This document shows positions 1 through 10,144 of a stretch of 64,000 bases of DNA, in pieces. The notes beneath the pieces are model-generated. The model made no database searches, was not told the origin of the DNA, and was given only the letters and a program-made list of their open reading frames with translations. Origin of the DNA: Pisolithus tinctorius (taxonomy: Eukaryota; Basidiomycota; Agaricomycetes; Boletales; Pisolithaceae). Numbering within the stretch: position 1 is the stretch's first letter; the number at the start of each line of letters is the position of its first letter. The position numbers were made by a program, and so were the translations under genes. Where the stretch lies: assembly GCA_024663395.1 (NCBI GenBank), contig JANFAH010000035.1, positions 619,425-683,424 of the forward strand, in the 5' to 3' direction.

Positions 1-2
1 TT

Positions 3-2969
3 GTTGGACGTGTCCCCAAGTCCAAAGCCGGTCTCTATCGCGTCATTCACAACGACGATCGCGACCAAGCGAACTCCATGACTGAAACGGTTACCGTCAT
101 GGAGCTTCACCGAAGAATGGGTCACATATCTCCGACCGCTGCCCGCCGCTTAGCTGAAAAGGGACTCGTGTCAGGACTGAAATTCGACTTGTCAAAGGAC
201 GAACCGACCTTCTGCGAAGCTTGCGTATATGCGAAGGCGACCAGAAAGCCTGTCGCAAGGGAACGCGTCGGAGACCGAGCTACTGAATTCGCGGAAGAAG
301 TGCATACCGACCTCTGGGGACCTGCACCTGTTGAAACTCTCGGAGGACGGCGTTACTACATCTCGTTCACCGACGACAAGACACGACTCACCTATATCCA
401 TCTCCTCCGTCAGAAAAGTGAAGCTTTCTCGGCCTATAAAGATTTCGAGGCCTGGTGTCGCACCCAACATAACGCCTGCGTGAAGACTCTTCATTCTGAT
501 CGAGGCGGCGAGTACCTAGGAAAAGAATTTGTGATGTACCTCAGGGCAGCTGGTACAAAGCAAAAACTCACCGTACACGATACCCTGCAGCACAACGGCA
601 TTGCTGAGCGCCTTAACCGCACGTTGCTGGAGAAAGTACGTGCCATGCTACATGAGAGTGGATTACCTCGCACCCTTTGGGGCGAGGCAGTACGTCACGC
701 CGTCTGGTTGAAGAACAGAACCCCCACTAAAGCGCTTGATGGAGGAACGCCTCTCGAAGCTGCGACTGGGAAGAAACCTGACCTTAGCCGAGCCCGCGCA
801 TGGGGCTCAAACGTCTGGGTACGAATTGAGGGAGGAAGCAAGCTGGGAGGACGCGTCGCTGAAGGCCGATGGGTTGGAATAGACGATAACAGCCCCAACG
901 GATGTCGCGTATACTGGCCTGAAAAGAAGTCAGTCACTGTCGAAAGAAACGTGTACTGGGACCCCTCCTCGGCTGAGCCGTTACCTCGTGAGGGGGAGGA
1001 AGAAGATGCGTACTTACCAAACGCGATGCTAACGTCTACAGCGCCCGTCGCAGAGACTGCCGCAGCTCCATCACCTCCACCAGTCGCTCCAGCTCAACCC
1101 GTGCCTCCACCGCTTCCAGCCGATCCACCTGTCGCGAAACGAATCCGAAAACCCAGCCAGCGCCTCGCAGAGATTCTCGCTGGAAAAGGTAGTACCAACC
1201 GTCGCGGTACACCTGAAGTACCAAAAGGAGTTCAGTTACCTACCATTGTCGAGGAACGTTCAAACCCTGTCAGGCTCGAGGGGGAGCAAGAGACTGCTGC
1301 AGCCCTACTCGCATCTATCATTGAAGACTCGGACGACGACCTATGTCGGATTGACCTTGCTATGGCTATGGACGAGATTACTGCCGAAACAGAAGCCCTC
1401 GAGCCCAGCTCGCTAGCTGAAGCTCGTCGCCGTCCCGATTGGCCGCAATGGGAAAGTGGAATAAGAGAGGAGTTAGCGACGTTACGGGATGCAGGAACTT
1501 GGGAACTCATCGACTTACCCCCCGGTGCAAACGTCGTAGGTTCAAAATGGGTGTTCCGGGCCAAAAAGGATGCCGCAGGAAACATCGTGCGGCACAAGGC
1601 CAGACTTGTCGCCCAGGGGTACTCGCAGGTCGAAGGTGTCGATTACTTCGATACGTTCGCACCAGTAGCAACGCTCGCGTCCATCCGTGTTGTACTCGCG
1701 ATGGCTGCTCGCTCCGATCTACAACTCCATCAGATAGATATCAAAGGAGCGTACCTAAACGGCACACTCACCGACGACGAAGTCATTTACATGCGCCAGC
1801 CTCCCAGATTCGAATCTGTCGATCACCCGCACAAGGTCTGCCGCCTTCGCAAAACTTTGTACGGCCTAAAGCAAAGTGGTCGTCACTGGTACCAGAGGCT
1901 AGTCGAGATATTAGTAGACGAGCTCGGGTTCACCCAGTGTTCTGTCGACCAAGCCGTGTACTTCCGACGTCGCAACACCGGCGAGCTCATAATCATCGTC
2001 GTACACGTCGACGACTGCACTATCGCCGCCACACTTTCAAGCGAGATTGATGAGTTCAAAAGGGACATCAGAAAGTACGTCGAGATAACTGACCTTGGCG
2101 AGCTCCATTGGTTGCTCGGGATAGAGGTCACCAGAAACCGAGATGAACGCACTATCTCACTGTGCCAGCGTCCCTACATCGAATCGATCGTCCGATGCTT
2201 CGGCTTTGATGAGTTAAAACCCATATCAAACCCCATGGAACCTAGCACAAAGCTGCACTCCGGTCAGTCACCCTCCACCGGCGCTGAATACGCTGCGATG
2301 AAACACATACCATATCGTGAAGCCGTTGGCTCGCTGATGTATGCCTCCCTGGGTACCCGTCCCGACATCTCATATGCCGTGACCACCGTCTCCCGTTTCT
2401 CCGGAAATCCTGGGATTCCACACTGGGAAGCAGTTAGAAGAATATATCGTTACCTTCTTGGAACCAAGAATTTGAAGTTGACGTACGGCGGGACACCCAA
2501 CGCGCTCGTAGGATACGCAGACGCAGACGGAAGTATGGCGGAAGACCGTAGAGCGGTCTCAGGGTACGCTTTCTTGATAGACAGTGGCGCCGTGTCGTGG
2601 TCCTCAAAACGACAGGAAATTGTCTCGCTGTCGACGACTGAAAGCGAGTACGTGGCAGCCACCCACGCGGCCAAGGAAGCCTTATGGCTTCGGTCGCTCA
2701 TCGGAGAGCTGTTTGGGCCACTCGCTGAACCGACCACGTTGTTCTCAGATAATCAATCAGCTATCGCACTCACCAAAGATCATCAATATCACGCACGCAC
2801 CAAACACATCGATATCCGTTTCCATTTCATCCGCTGGGTCGTTGAAAACGGCAAGATCCGCTTAATCTACTGCCCCACCACCGATATGGTCGCCGACACC
2901 CTGACCAAAGCTTTACCGTCGCCTAAGGTGAAGCACTTCGCCGTCGAACTCGGTCTACGTCCTACTTGA
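3..2969 (+). CDS. Ty1/copia retrotransposon polyprotein, 5' truncated by window edge
   Basis: The frame is open from the first bases of the window, so the N-terminal Gag and protease lie outside; the first ATG at 78 is internal. Counting from that Met: a GAG-pre-integrase HHCC finger (His11/His16, Cys46, Cys49), an integrase core with Asp78 (HTDLWGP), Asp141 (SDRGGEY) and Glu177 (GIAERLN), a copia reverse transcriptase whose active site reads HVDD near residue 643, and RNase H from about residue 810 (YADADG, TTESEY, SDNQSA). The order integrase-RT-RNase H defines Ty1/copia. The protein copies element RNA and integrates the cDNA. The frame is intact, so this copy may be recent. The TGA stop overlaps the polypurine tract next to the 3' LTR. 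Confidence 0.95.
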   Translation, partial: VGRVPKSKAGLYRVIHNDDRDQANSMTETVTVMELHRRMGHISPTAARRLAEKGLVSGLKFDLSKDEPTFCEACVYAKATRKPVARERVGDRATEFAEEVHTDLWGPAPVETLGGRRYYISFTDDKTRLTYIHLLRQKSEAFSAYKDFEAWCRTQHNACVKTLHSDRGGEYLGKEFVMYLRAAGTKQKLTVHDTLQHNGIAERLNRTLLEKVRAMLHESGLPRTLWGEAVRHAVWLKNRTPTKALDGGTPLEAATGKKPDLSRARAWGSNVWVRIEGGSKLGGRVAEGRWVGIDDNSPNGCRVYWPEKKSVTVERNVYWDPSSAEPLPREGEEEDAYLPNAMLTSTAPVAETAAAPSPPPVAPAQPVPPPLPADPPVAKRIRKPSQRLAEILAGKGSTNRRGTPEVPKGVQLPTIVEERSNPVRLEGEQETAAALLASIIEDSDDDLCRIDLAMAMDEITAETEALEPSSLAEARRRPDWPQWESGIREELATLRDAGTWELIDLPPGANVVGSKWVFRAKKDAAGNIVRHKARLVAQGYSQVEGVDYFDTFAPVATLASIRVVLAMAARSDLQLHQIDIKGAYLNGTLTDDEVIYMRQPPRFESVDHPHKVCRLRKTLYGLKQSGRHWYQRLVEILVDELGFTQCSVDQAVYFRRRNTGELIIIVVHVDDCTIAATLSSEIDEFKRDIRKYVEITDLGELHWLLGIEVTRNRDERTISLCQRPYIESIVRCFGFDELKPISNPMEPSTKLHSGQSPSTGAEYAAMKHIPYREAVGSLMYASLGTRPDISYAVTTVSRFSGNPGIPHWEAVRRIYRYLLGTKNLKLTYGGTPNALVGYADADGSMAEDRRAVSGYAFLIDSGAVSWSSKRQEIVSLSTTESEYVAATHAAKEALWLRSLIGELFGPLAEPTTLFSDNQSAIALTKDHQYHARTKHIDIRFHFIRWVVENGKIRLIYCPTTDMVADTLTKALPSPKVKHFAVELGLRPT

Positions 2970-2976
2970 GGGGGAG
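2967..2976 (+). other. Polypurine tract of the copia element
   Basis: A purine run (gagggggag) lies directly before the LTR start TGTTAGATT. This is where plus-strand DNA priming occurs in LTR retrotransposons. It overlaps the pol stop codon. Confidence 0.8.
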
Positions 2977-3441
2977 TGTTAGATTTGGCAAGTCGCACGT
3001 AGCCCGTTCCGAACGCATCCGCTTTTGGTCGTGAGAATTAATTTCCGCTTTAGACCCCTTTCTTACTCAACACTACTACTGAACGCGCAAACTAACTCTC
3101 CGCATCCTTATGTTTATTGTATATAGTGTCTCGCACTTATGTGCGAATCCTCTTGTTATGCACGAAGACCATAGCGCGTCTCACAACAAGACAATACTTA
3201 TTGTAAACGGGTTCAACACCCGGTGTTTCACTTCTATTGTTACATTACAGTATTTAGTTCTGCACTGTAGAACCCATCACCTCAGACGTTGTCGCTGTCT
3301 GCGCGCGACTGAGGTGAGTACGATATCCTTCCACTTACTTTACTATGCTTACCGCGCACGTAGTTACTTGCATAGGTAAATATATACAGACGTTGTCGCT
3401 GTCTGCGCGCGACTGAGTTACTTGCATAGATATTGCTGTGA
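2977..3441 (+). repeat. 3' LTR of the copia element (465 bp)
   Basis: Starts TGTTAGATTTGGCAAG right after the polypurine tract and ends at CTGTGA. The boundary was set by comparison with two related copies: 60281-60747 (minus strand, 467 bp, followed by a primer-binding site) and 17552-18016 (465 bp). The end is GA rather than the usual CA. The LTR contains a short internal duplication (GTTGTCGCTGTCTGCGCGCG near 3288 and 3393). The paired 5' LTR lies outside the window, so the target duplication cannot be tested; the 3' flank is GCAGG. Confidence 0.85.
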
Positions 3442-4072
3442 GCAGGAATGAAGACTGCCAAAGCAAAGGCGGAGTGGAGTGAGGGCGTTGGGTTTAGCTT
3501 GTGTGCTACCCCCTTGCACAATCTCAGCCCTTGTATTTCAGAGGGAGAGTACAGATGGAGAGTTGGAGATAACTCCGACAGACAGAAGATGGAATCAGAG
3601 GGAGTAGGAACTAAGTTGATATTTGTACTGAAGAACAGCAGAGTACAGTACATGCTTTTATACTGCTACGGAGGTACAGTAATCGGAATTGGAACTGACA
3701 TACGGAGACTCATAAATTTTCAAGTAAAATTTCCTGGACGATGAATGAAGGGTAGATGGAGGACATATGAACGGGTAACACAGAACATCTAGAAAAGGAA
3801 ATAGTCCAGACACTGGACCATGCGGTGAGCGCGCTGCAGAGTACCTGACTGCGAAGGTAGTCACATGACCCCTCAGAGAATGGACTGCTCGGTCCGGTAG
3901 GAGAGAAACACAAGTCTGACAACAGTTGGAGCGGAGATGGTTCGTAGACGATAGAAGGTGGGTGGAGTTGGTGCGGAGTGAGCGAATGACCGGCAGAGAA
4001 GGTCGCGGAGTGAGTAAAGACCTATGACGAACGCACGGTTATGACAGTCATCCCAGCTCACAGTGTCCCTCT
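3442..4072. other. Gene-free stretch
   Basis: Only short overlapping ORFs on both strands without codon bias, homology or splice structure. Nothing recognisable. Confidence 0.5.
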
Positions 4073-4570
4073 ATGACTCACAAAATAAATAAAAAAGGTA
4101 TGTCATCCCAGTTCCCGGTGTTGCTATATGACTTACAGAACACCCCCTCAGCATGTCTCATCCTAAAAAAGGTATGTTGTCCCAGCTTGCAGCATCCCTC
4201 TACTGCTTACAAAGCATCCCCTCACCCCATCCACAAAACACCCCCTCACCATGTCTCATCCTAAAAAAAGGTATGTCATCCCAGTTCCCAGTGTTGCTAT
4301 ATGGCTTACAGAACACCCCCTTGGTGTGTCTCATCCTAAAAAAAGGTATGTTGTCCCAGCTCGCAGCATCCCTCTACTGCTTACAAAGCATCCCCTCTCC
4401 CCATCCACCCCCTTGCCATGTCTCATCCTAAAAAAAGGTATGTTGTCCCAGTTCCCAGTGTTGCTATATGACTTACAGAACACCCCCTTGACATGTCTCA
4501 TCCTAAAAAAAAAAGGTATGTTGTCCCAGTTCCCAGTGTTCCTGCACCACTCACAAAACACTAGTAGGCT
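4073..4570 (+). repeat. Minisatellite, about six degenerate units of 75-100 bp
   Basis: Units share the core TCTCATCCTAAAAAAGG followed by TATGTTGTCCCAG and a CCCTCTACTGCTTACAAAGC or TTGCTATATGACTTACAG half. Copies of the core lie near 4155, 4254, 4328, 4419 and 4495, with a diverged one near 4075. Unit types alternate, giving a higher-order arrangement. ORFs across the array are by-products of the repeat. Confidence 0.75.
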
Positions 4571-4926
4571 ATCAATTCATATCTCCCTCCTGCCACACTG
4601 CATCTCCCTTGCTGTGTCTCATCTAATAAGGTATGTTGTTGCACTTCTACTTCATGGTGCCCAGATGATACTCACATATCCCCCCTCTCTGGTCTGCTTA
4701 TCCAGTGCCCAGTGTTGTGTGTAGTTGCATACATTGGCTTGTCTTTTCCATAAATATGTAGATATTTATCCTTGCTCCATGATATATGTACAAACTAAAT
4801 GCATTTATTGTTATCTTATTGCTTGTCCCCTACCCCTTTTGTGTCTTGTAAAGATAATAAGGTATGCTACTGTTCCCATCTGTCACATGTTGCTGCCACT
4901 CACTAATGTTGGCATACTAGACTAAG

Positions 4927-6514
4927 ATGGTGAAGACCAAGCAGACAGCTAAGAAGACCACTGGAGGTAGAGCTCCCAGGGTATATCTTGCTGGTCTGAA
5001 AGCTAGGGAAAAACAAGCTGCCAAGTCAAGCAAGGCCCATGCTTGGAAGGCCCCTGTTGCCAAGAAGAGAAGGATGAGGAACTTGGCAAGTCTCTTGTTA
5101 TATTCCATCCATCTTTCTAACATTCTATGCAGTTCTGTGTGATGTGCAGGGATGGAGGGACATTGTGGCCTTGTGATCAGGCAGGTTGCAGAAGGGTAGT
5201 GTGTAACAAGTGTGTTGTGGTACCTGTGGATTGCCTTGAAGAGGTCACCCAGCTTCCTGTGACCTTCAGGTGTGTTAACCCCCCTTTTATGAATTAATTC
5301 CATTGACTCAAACTCTGGATGAACTTCAGGTGTGTTGCCTGTCATTGGAAAATGACAAGATTTGAAAGTCCTCAGCCCTATTTTGTAAGTGCATATTGCC
5401 ACCCCAATCACTTCTAACTCCAAGTACAGGGCTTCTACTTGTCAGGCAAGCCAGTCCTGAAACACCCTCTTGTGGTCATTGGGGGGTTTGAGCATGCCAC
5501 CACCTCTGAAGTGGCTGGTAACTCTACTGCCATTATCCACCTCCACCTTGAGTCTCTGGAGCTTGGCCATGCCCCTGTGCATATCCTTCACACCATGTTG
5601 CAGGGATATTTCACACAAGACACCTACCACTTCTCACAACTGCCCTTCAACTTTGCCACTGAGGAGTCCAGAGCTGCCTATGACACTGCAGCATCAGAGC
5701 TAGCTTCAAGTCTGACTATCTTTGCTAAGGTAGTCATTTTCCTTACTACCCATACTGATGAAGACAGGGGGGATCTGTTCTCTGGAATGGAGAATAAGAT
5801 TCCAATAGCCACAGAGGTCTTTGAGGTAAGTCACCATTGTTTGACTGTCACTCCCATCTGACCAGTTGCAGTTTCTGCAAGGCCTTCTGTTACCTTTCTC
5901 CAACATTGTCAAGGGTGGAGACCTCATCCTCTTTGTATGTGGTTCTACTGTAAGGAAGGAGGAGAGCTTCCAAGGACTGAAGGCAGCTGTGCAACAGTAG
6001 GTTTTCTTTCAATGTTGGTGGTTATGGCTGACACCATATCAGTTTCAAGCCAAGGTCCATGCTGCTTTTTGATGCTGAGAGACTTCAACTAGTCACCACC
6101 ATTCCCTTCCTCATGAGTGTCCTTGACTCCACCCTTGTTCAAGGCTTCCATGTCCAAAGTGCAGTCAGGTATGCCCTGAATGACTGTGGTATGTTGGGTA
6201 GGCACTCCAACATCATCTTGATGTTGTGGTAGGAGAAGGTAGTGGTGGAGAAATTTATCTGGACTGACAAGTTCATCAGGCCTTGGGGACAACAATTGCC
6301 TGCCCAGTGCCCTCAGTGTTATAGCATTCAGAAGTGGGAAGCTGGTTGTTCAGGGCAGACTTATTCCTATGAGTGCAAGAATCCTGGCTGTGGGAAAGAC
6401 ACACAGGGCACATCTCAGCCTCCCCAAACCTATACTATCTGCATATCCAAAGGGGCTACCAAACTGACACAGGGAAAGGGGCAAACATCATCCTGGCTGT
6501 TGGTATCTTTGTAA
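4927..6514 (+). CDS. Histone H3-tail mimic with PHD-like zinc finger; one in-frame TAG
   Basis: Exons as read: 4927-5085, 5133-5269, 5330-5384, 5430-5825, 5872-5996, 6043 onward. The first intron is GC-AG; the rest are GT-AG. The protein begins M-VKTKQTAKKTTGGRAPR. Against the H3 N-terminus this keeps T3, K4, Q5, T6, A7, K9, T11, G12, G13, A15, P16 and R17, with conservative changes elsewhere. It is followed by a basic linker, then a cysteine-rich finger (FCVMC, DGG, CDQAGC, VVCNKC, FRCVACHW) that resembles a PHD or related treble-clef fold, and about 300 unrecognised residues. A TAG at 6230-6232 interrupts the frame; downstream in the same frame lies a second Cys cluster (CPQC, ECKNPGCG) to 6514. 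There is no histone fold. The gene could be expressed as a truncated product or be a young pseudogene. Function unknown; imitation of the H3K4/K9 region is inferred from sequence only. Confidence 0.7.
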
Positions 6515-6920
6515 AATACCATACCTTGATACATATGATATGCACCTACTACAATCAAAAATAACTGCTTTGTGTTTTCAAATTTCATATGACATTGAAG
6601 GTTCAGAAAAAAAAGTAATTTCCTGCAGGACAACTCCTCCTTAAGTACTGATACACAACTGAGTAAATTTGTCCAATGTTAATTCCAATACAATGGCCAG
6701 GTTGGTAGAGTTAACTTCAATACCACAGGATAAGGATAGGATATAGGATTTTTCCACAACCATGTGTGTTCAGCCAGCTAACTACCAAGAAAGTAGTGTA
6801 CTGAGTAACAAGATTGGCCAGCCCCACTAACCCACTATCAAGATATTGGTCTTTCTTGCAAAGTGTCTGCCCAACCATAACTCCAGGTCATGGTTCATTC
6901 CCCCCACCACATCAGCTGAT
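6515..6920. other. Gene-free stretch
   Basis: AT-richer DNA between the H3-tail gene and the 45-bp minisatellite. No ORF with support and no RNA gene seen. Confidence 0.4.
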
Positions 6921-6929
6921 GCCACTGCC

Positions 6930-7595
6930 AGGACATCAGCCCCTCCCCCAGCCATGTCAGCTAGCCCCACTTCCAGGTCATCAATCCACCCCATAGCTGC
7001 ATCAGCCAACCTCACTTCTAGGACACTAATCTATCCCATAGCTGCATTGGCCAACCCCACTTCCAGGTCACTAATTCATCCCATAGCTGTGTCAGCCAAC
7101 CCCACTTCCAGGCCACTAATTCATCCCATAGCTGTGTCAGCTGACCTCACTTCTAGGACACTAATCAATCCCATAGCTGTGTTGGCCAACCCCACTTCCA
7201 GGTCACTAATTCATCCCACAGCTGTGTCAGCCAATCCCACTTCCAGGCCACTAATTCATCCCATAGCTACATTGGCCAACCTCACTTCTAGGACACTAAT
7301 TGATCCCATAGCTGTGTTGGCTGACCCCACTTCCAGGTCACTAATTCATCCCACAGCTGTGTTGGCCAATCCCACTTCCAGGCCACTAATTCATCCCATA
7401 GCTACATCAGCTGACCTCACTTCTAGGACACTAATTGATCCCATAGCTGTGTTGGCCGACCCCACTTCCAGGTCACTGATTCATCCCATAGCTGCATCAG
7501 CTGACCTCACTTCCAGGTCATCAATCCATCCTATAGTCATGTCAGCTGACCCCACTTCCAGGGCAGTTGATCCATCATCCTGTGACATAGGCTGA
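6930..7595 (+). repeat. 45-bp minisatellite, about 14 units
   Basis: Tandem units of 45 bp (CCCACTTCCAGGTCACTAAT, then CATCCCATAGCTGTGTCAGC) with higher-order alternation of the variants AGGTCA, AGGCCA and AGGACA. The unit is a multiple of three, so one frame stays open and encodes 15-residue repeats of the type ANPTSRPLIHPIAVS. The open frame follows from the period and is not evidence of a gene. Confidence 0.85.
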
Positions 7596-8091
7596 CCCCA
7601 CCTTCACAGTTCAGCCTACCCACCCCTAGGGACCACCAGCCGATGTTGGTTAGTCCCAGTTTCATGACAAAATGTACATGTTGGATGACCCACTTTTAGG
7701 ACTACAAGTGACTGAATCATGTGAGTAGCCTACAGGTACATTAATACACTCAGTAGTTTGTTCACTACTGAGGTAGCCTACAGATATTTCTACACTCTAT
7801 ACCATCTTTCTGTTGTCCAACCTGTCCACTGAGTTCCCATTGCATAGATGTGTTACAACATATCCAGATTTGGCAGGGGAGGGGTGGATCACTTCAGGAA
7901 GCATAACCATAATTAGATACATCTGGGAACCACTGCTGGAGGTAGGGTCTGTTAGATACATTGTTGCTGTCACAAAATATATATCTGACAGACCACCATC
8001 CCTCCAAAAAACTGCTGCCAAGGGTGAAAATTCCTAGGGCTGCTGTCACTTGGAAACCATTTTGTTGATAAGGTGCCTGTCATCAGAGCCT
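7596..8091. other. Gene-free stretch
   Basis: Contains ORFs of up to 74 codons on both strands at 7797-8037 with no recognisable motif. No support for a gene. Confidence 0.35.
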
Positions 8092-8843
8092 ATCAGGAAA
8101 ATAACACATTGACTATTTTGACTATTTTGTGACTATTGTGACTATTTGTGACTTTTTTTGAAGGAATCTACTATCCATGCTTTTTTTTGACCACACACAG
8201 CATTGAAGAATGAAAAGAGAATGGAATCTATTAAGACAACTCAGGAATACTAAGTAGATGATATATCTAAGCCAAGAAGACTAGAAAATGTCTCAAAATT
8301 TAGAGATATTGAGCCATTGGTGTGATACACACTCTCTGAGAGAAAAATCACAATATCTCTTTGAAACCTCCATCAATTTGAATGTATGTGGTATCTACTG
8401 AAAGCTATGAATCAGGTGGTTTGAATGAGACAAAAATCAGTGAGAACAGTGCAGTCATACCAGTTGGAGATGGGTAACATACCTGTGGGAACAACCAACA
8501 ACCTCAGGGGCCAGTGTTCCCACAGGTATGATTCCCATGTCCCACAGGCATGGTAGCACTGTTGGAGGTTTCAAAGAGATATTGTGATTTTTCTCTCAGA
8601 GAGTGTGTATCACACCAATGGCTCAATATCTCTAAATTTTGAGACATTTTCTAGTCTTCTTGGCTTAGATATATCATCTACTTAGTATTCCTGAGTTGTC
8701 TTAATAGATCCCATTCTCTTTTCATTCTTCAATGCTGTGTGTGGTCAAAAAAAAGCATGGATAGTAGATTCCTTCAAAAAAAGTCACAAATAGTCACAAT
8801 AGTCACAAAATAGTCAAAATAGTCAATGTGTTATTTTCCTGAT
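8092..8843. mobile_element. Palindromic foldback element or MITE (281-bp inverted arms)
   Basis: Arms at 8092-8372 and 8563-8843 are reverse complements of each other, each 281 bp, almost without mismatch where compared. Termini read ATCAGGAAAATAACACATTG. The 190-bp loop holds a smaller inverted repeat (CATACCTGTGGGAACA near 8480 and TGTTCCCACAGGTATG near 8513). There is no coding capacity, as expected for a non-autonomous DNA element. No convincing target duplication was found (flanks GAGCCT and GGCCAA). The right end abuts an ORF ATG at 8842. Confidence 0.85.
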
Positions 8844-9547
8844 GGCCAATCACCCAATGCGAACAACAACCACAATCGTCCTTGAGAATCTCCCATATGG
8901 GTTCCACCTACCATGCATTCCCAATGTCAAACTGAGAACCATACTCTATAATGAGGTCATTCCCCCAGCAAAAAAGGAGTGTATAGGGCCACTCAAAGTT
9001 GCTAGAGGTTTGGCTAATTCCTCAGGTGTTTGTTGGGTGTTTGTGGTGAGTTTTGGCTGAGAATATCAGTATTCAAACTCCAACTGCTCTTGTCTAATAT
9101 GTTGTCCATAGCTGCCATGGAGTCTGAGCCATCTGCTCCTCCCCTGGCAACACAACCCACCAGATCAGCGACAAAAGCAGTGGTCCCTCATGTTATATGG
9201 GAGAAAACTTATGCTGCATGGACCAATCATCTTATCAAGTGGTGTAGGACCCACAAAGCAGAGCAGAAGAAGCTGTTTTCTGACTCCACACAAGATGCTC
9301 GAGAGGAAGGTAGGAGTAAGCAACAATTGCGACATGGGAAGAATGCGATATACATCGAGATCATGAAAGCGATCTTCTCGGTTGATGAGTCCCCTGAATT
9401 CCGAGTCCTCACTCAAGACAATCCAGCTGTTTTTGCCACTCCGGTCCATAGTCGGCTTGACATGTATGTGCATCTCTTTTAAACAAAAATTCACTGCTCA
9501 ATGATTACAGTTTAAAAACAAAGTACCGAAAGCAGAATGCACTACTT

Positions 9548-9570
9548 TATATATATATATATATCTCATT
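9548..9570 (-). repeat. (AT)n 3' tail of the LINE
   Basis: A run of TA dinucleotides forms the 3' terminus of the minus-strand element, directly against the target duplication. Simple-repeat tails instead of poly(A) occur in several LINE clades. Confidence 0.75.
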
Positions 9571-10144
9571 TAAAGTGCGTGAGGGCTGGTTTGCCCTATG
9601 TTGCACTATTCTAATGTAAAGCGTACTAACTAGGGCCCCCTGTGGCCCGCCTGAACCCCACAAGTGTGTGAATGCCCTGGTGGCAGAGTTTTGGCTCCCC
9701 AACAGTCTGCCGTTCCCGCCGGCCGTTTTAGACACACCGCCTTGTAGTGGGATCGGCTTAAGACTTCTGCTAGCCTGCTTTAATCTATCTACGCTGACCT
9801 GGCTGCCGTTTAGGCTAGCTGATATCGAATGTGAACGTGTCCTTCTATGTCCCATTGTGCGTGATTGAGTGTCTGATGCGCTAGGTTGTTACTTGTGGGC
9901 GAGGGTAGGTGATCTAGGGGACACGGGTGTGTTTATTCAGCGTTAAGCCAGATGATGTATGTTGTGAGGGGGCGGGTATGTGTGTGGGCATGTGGTTCAG
10001 GTATATGGTACGTGCGTGCTGGGGCTACTCCCGTAGCTTAGAGTGGAGCACAAGGCTCTACTGGTGGGAGCGTTTCGTTACGGTGCACCTCCTTTCTGGT
10101 GGTCTTCGGCTCCGATTTGTCATAATTCCCTGTAGGGTGCGTTA

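Noticed and set aside
1439..2050. 203-codon plus-strand ORF inside copia pol
   Set aside because: Out-of-frame shadow of the RT region, Arg-rich without domain.
4927..5142. A histone H3 gene
   Set aside because: Only the tail-like first 17 residues match; no histone fold follows and the next exon encodes a zinc finger.
6169..6201. 33-nt intron (GTATGC...GTAG) in the H3-mimic gene
   Set aside because: Shorter than any other intron here, and the sequence reads through in frame with protein-like residues.
6846..7595. 249-codon ORF of 15-residue repeats
   Set aside because: The 45-bp period keeps any frame open. No start context, introns or non-repeat domain.
8085..8850. Target-site duplication for the foldback element
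   Set aside because: Flanking bases GAGCCT and GGCCAA do not match at any length tried.
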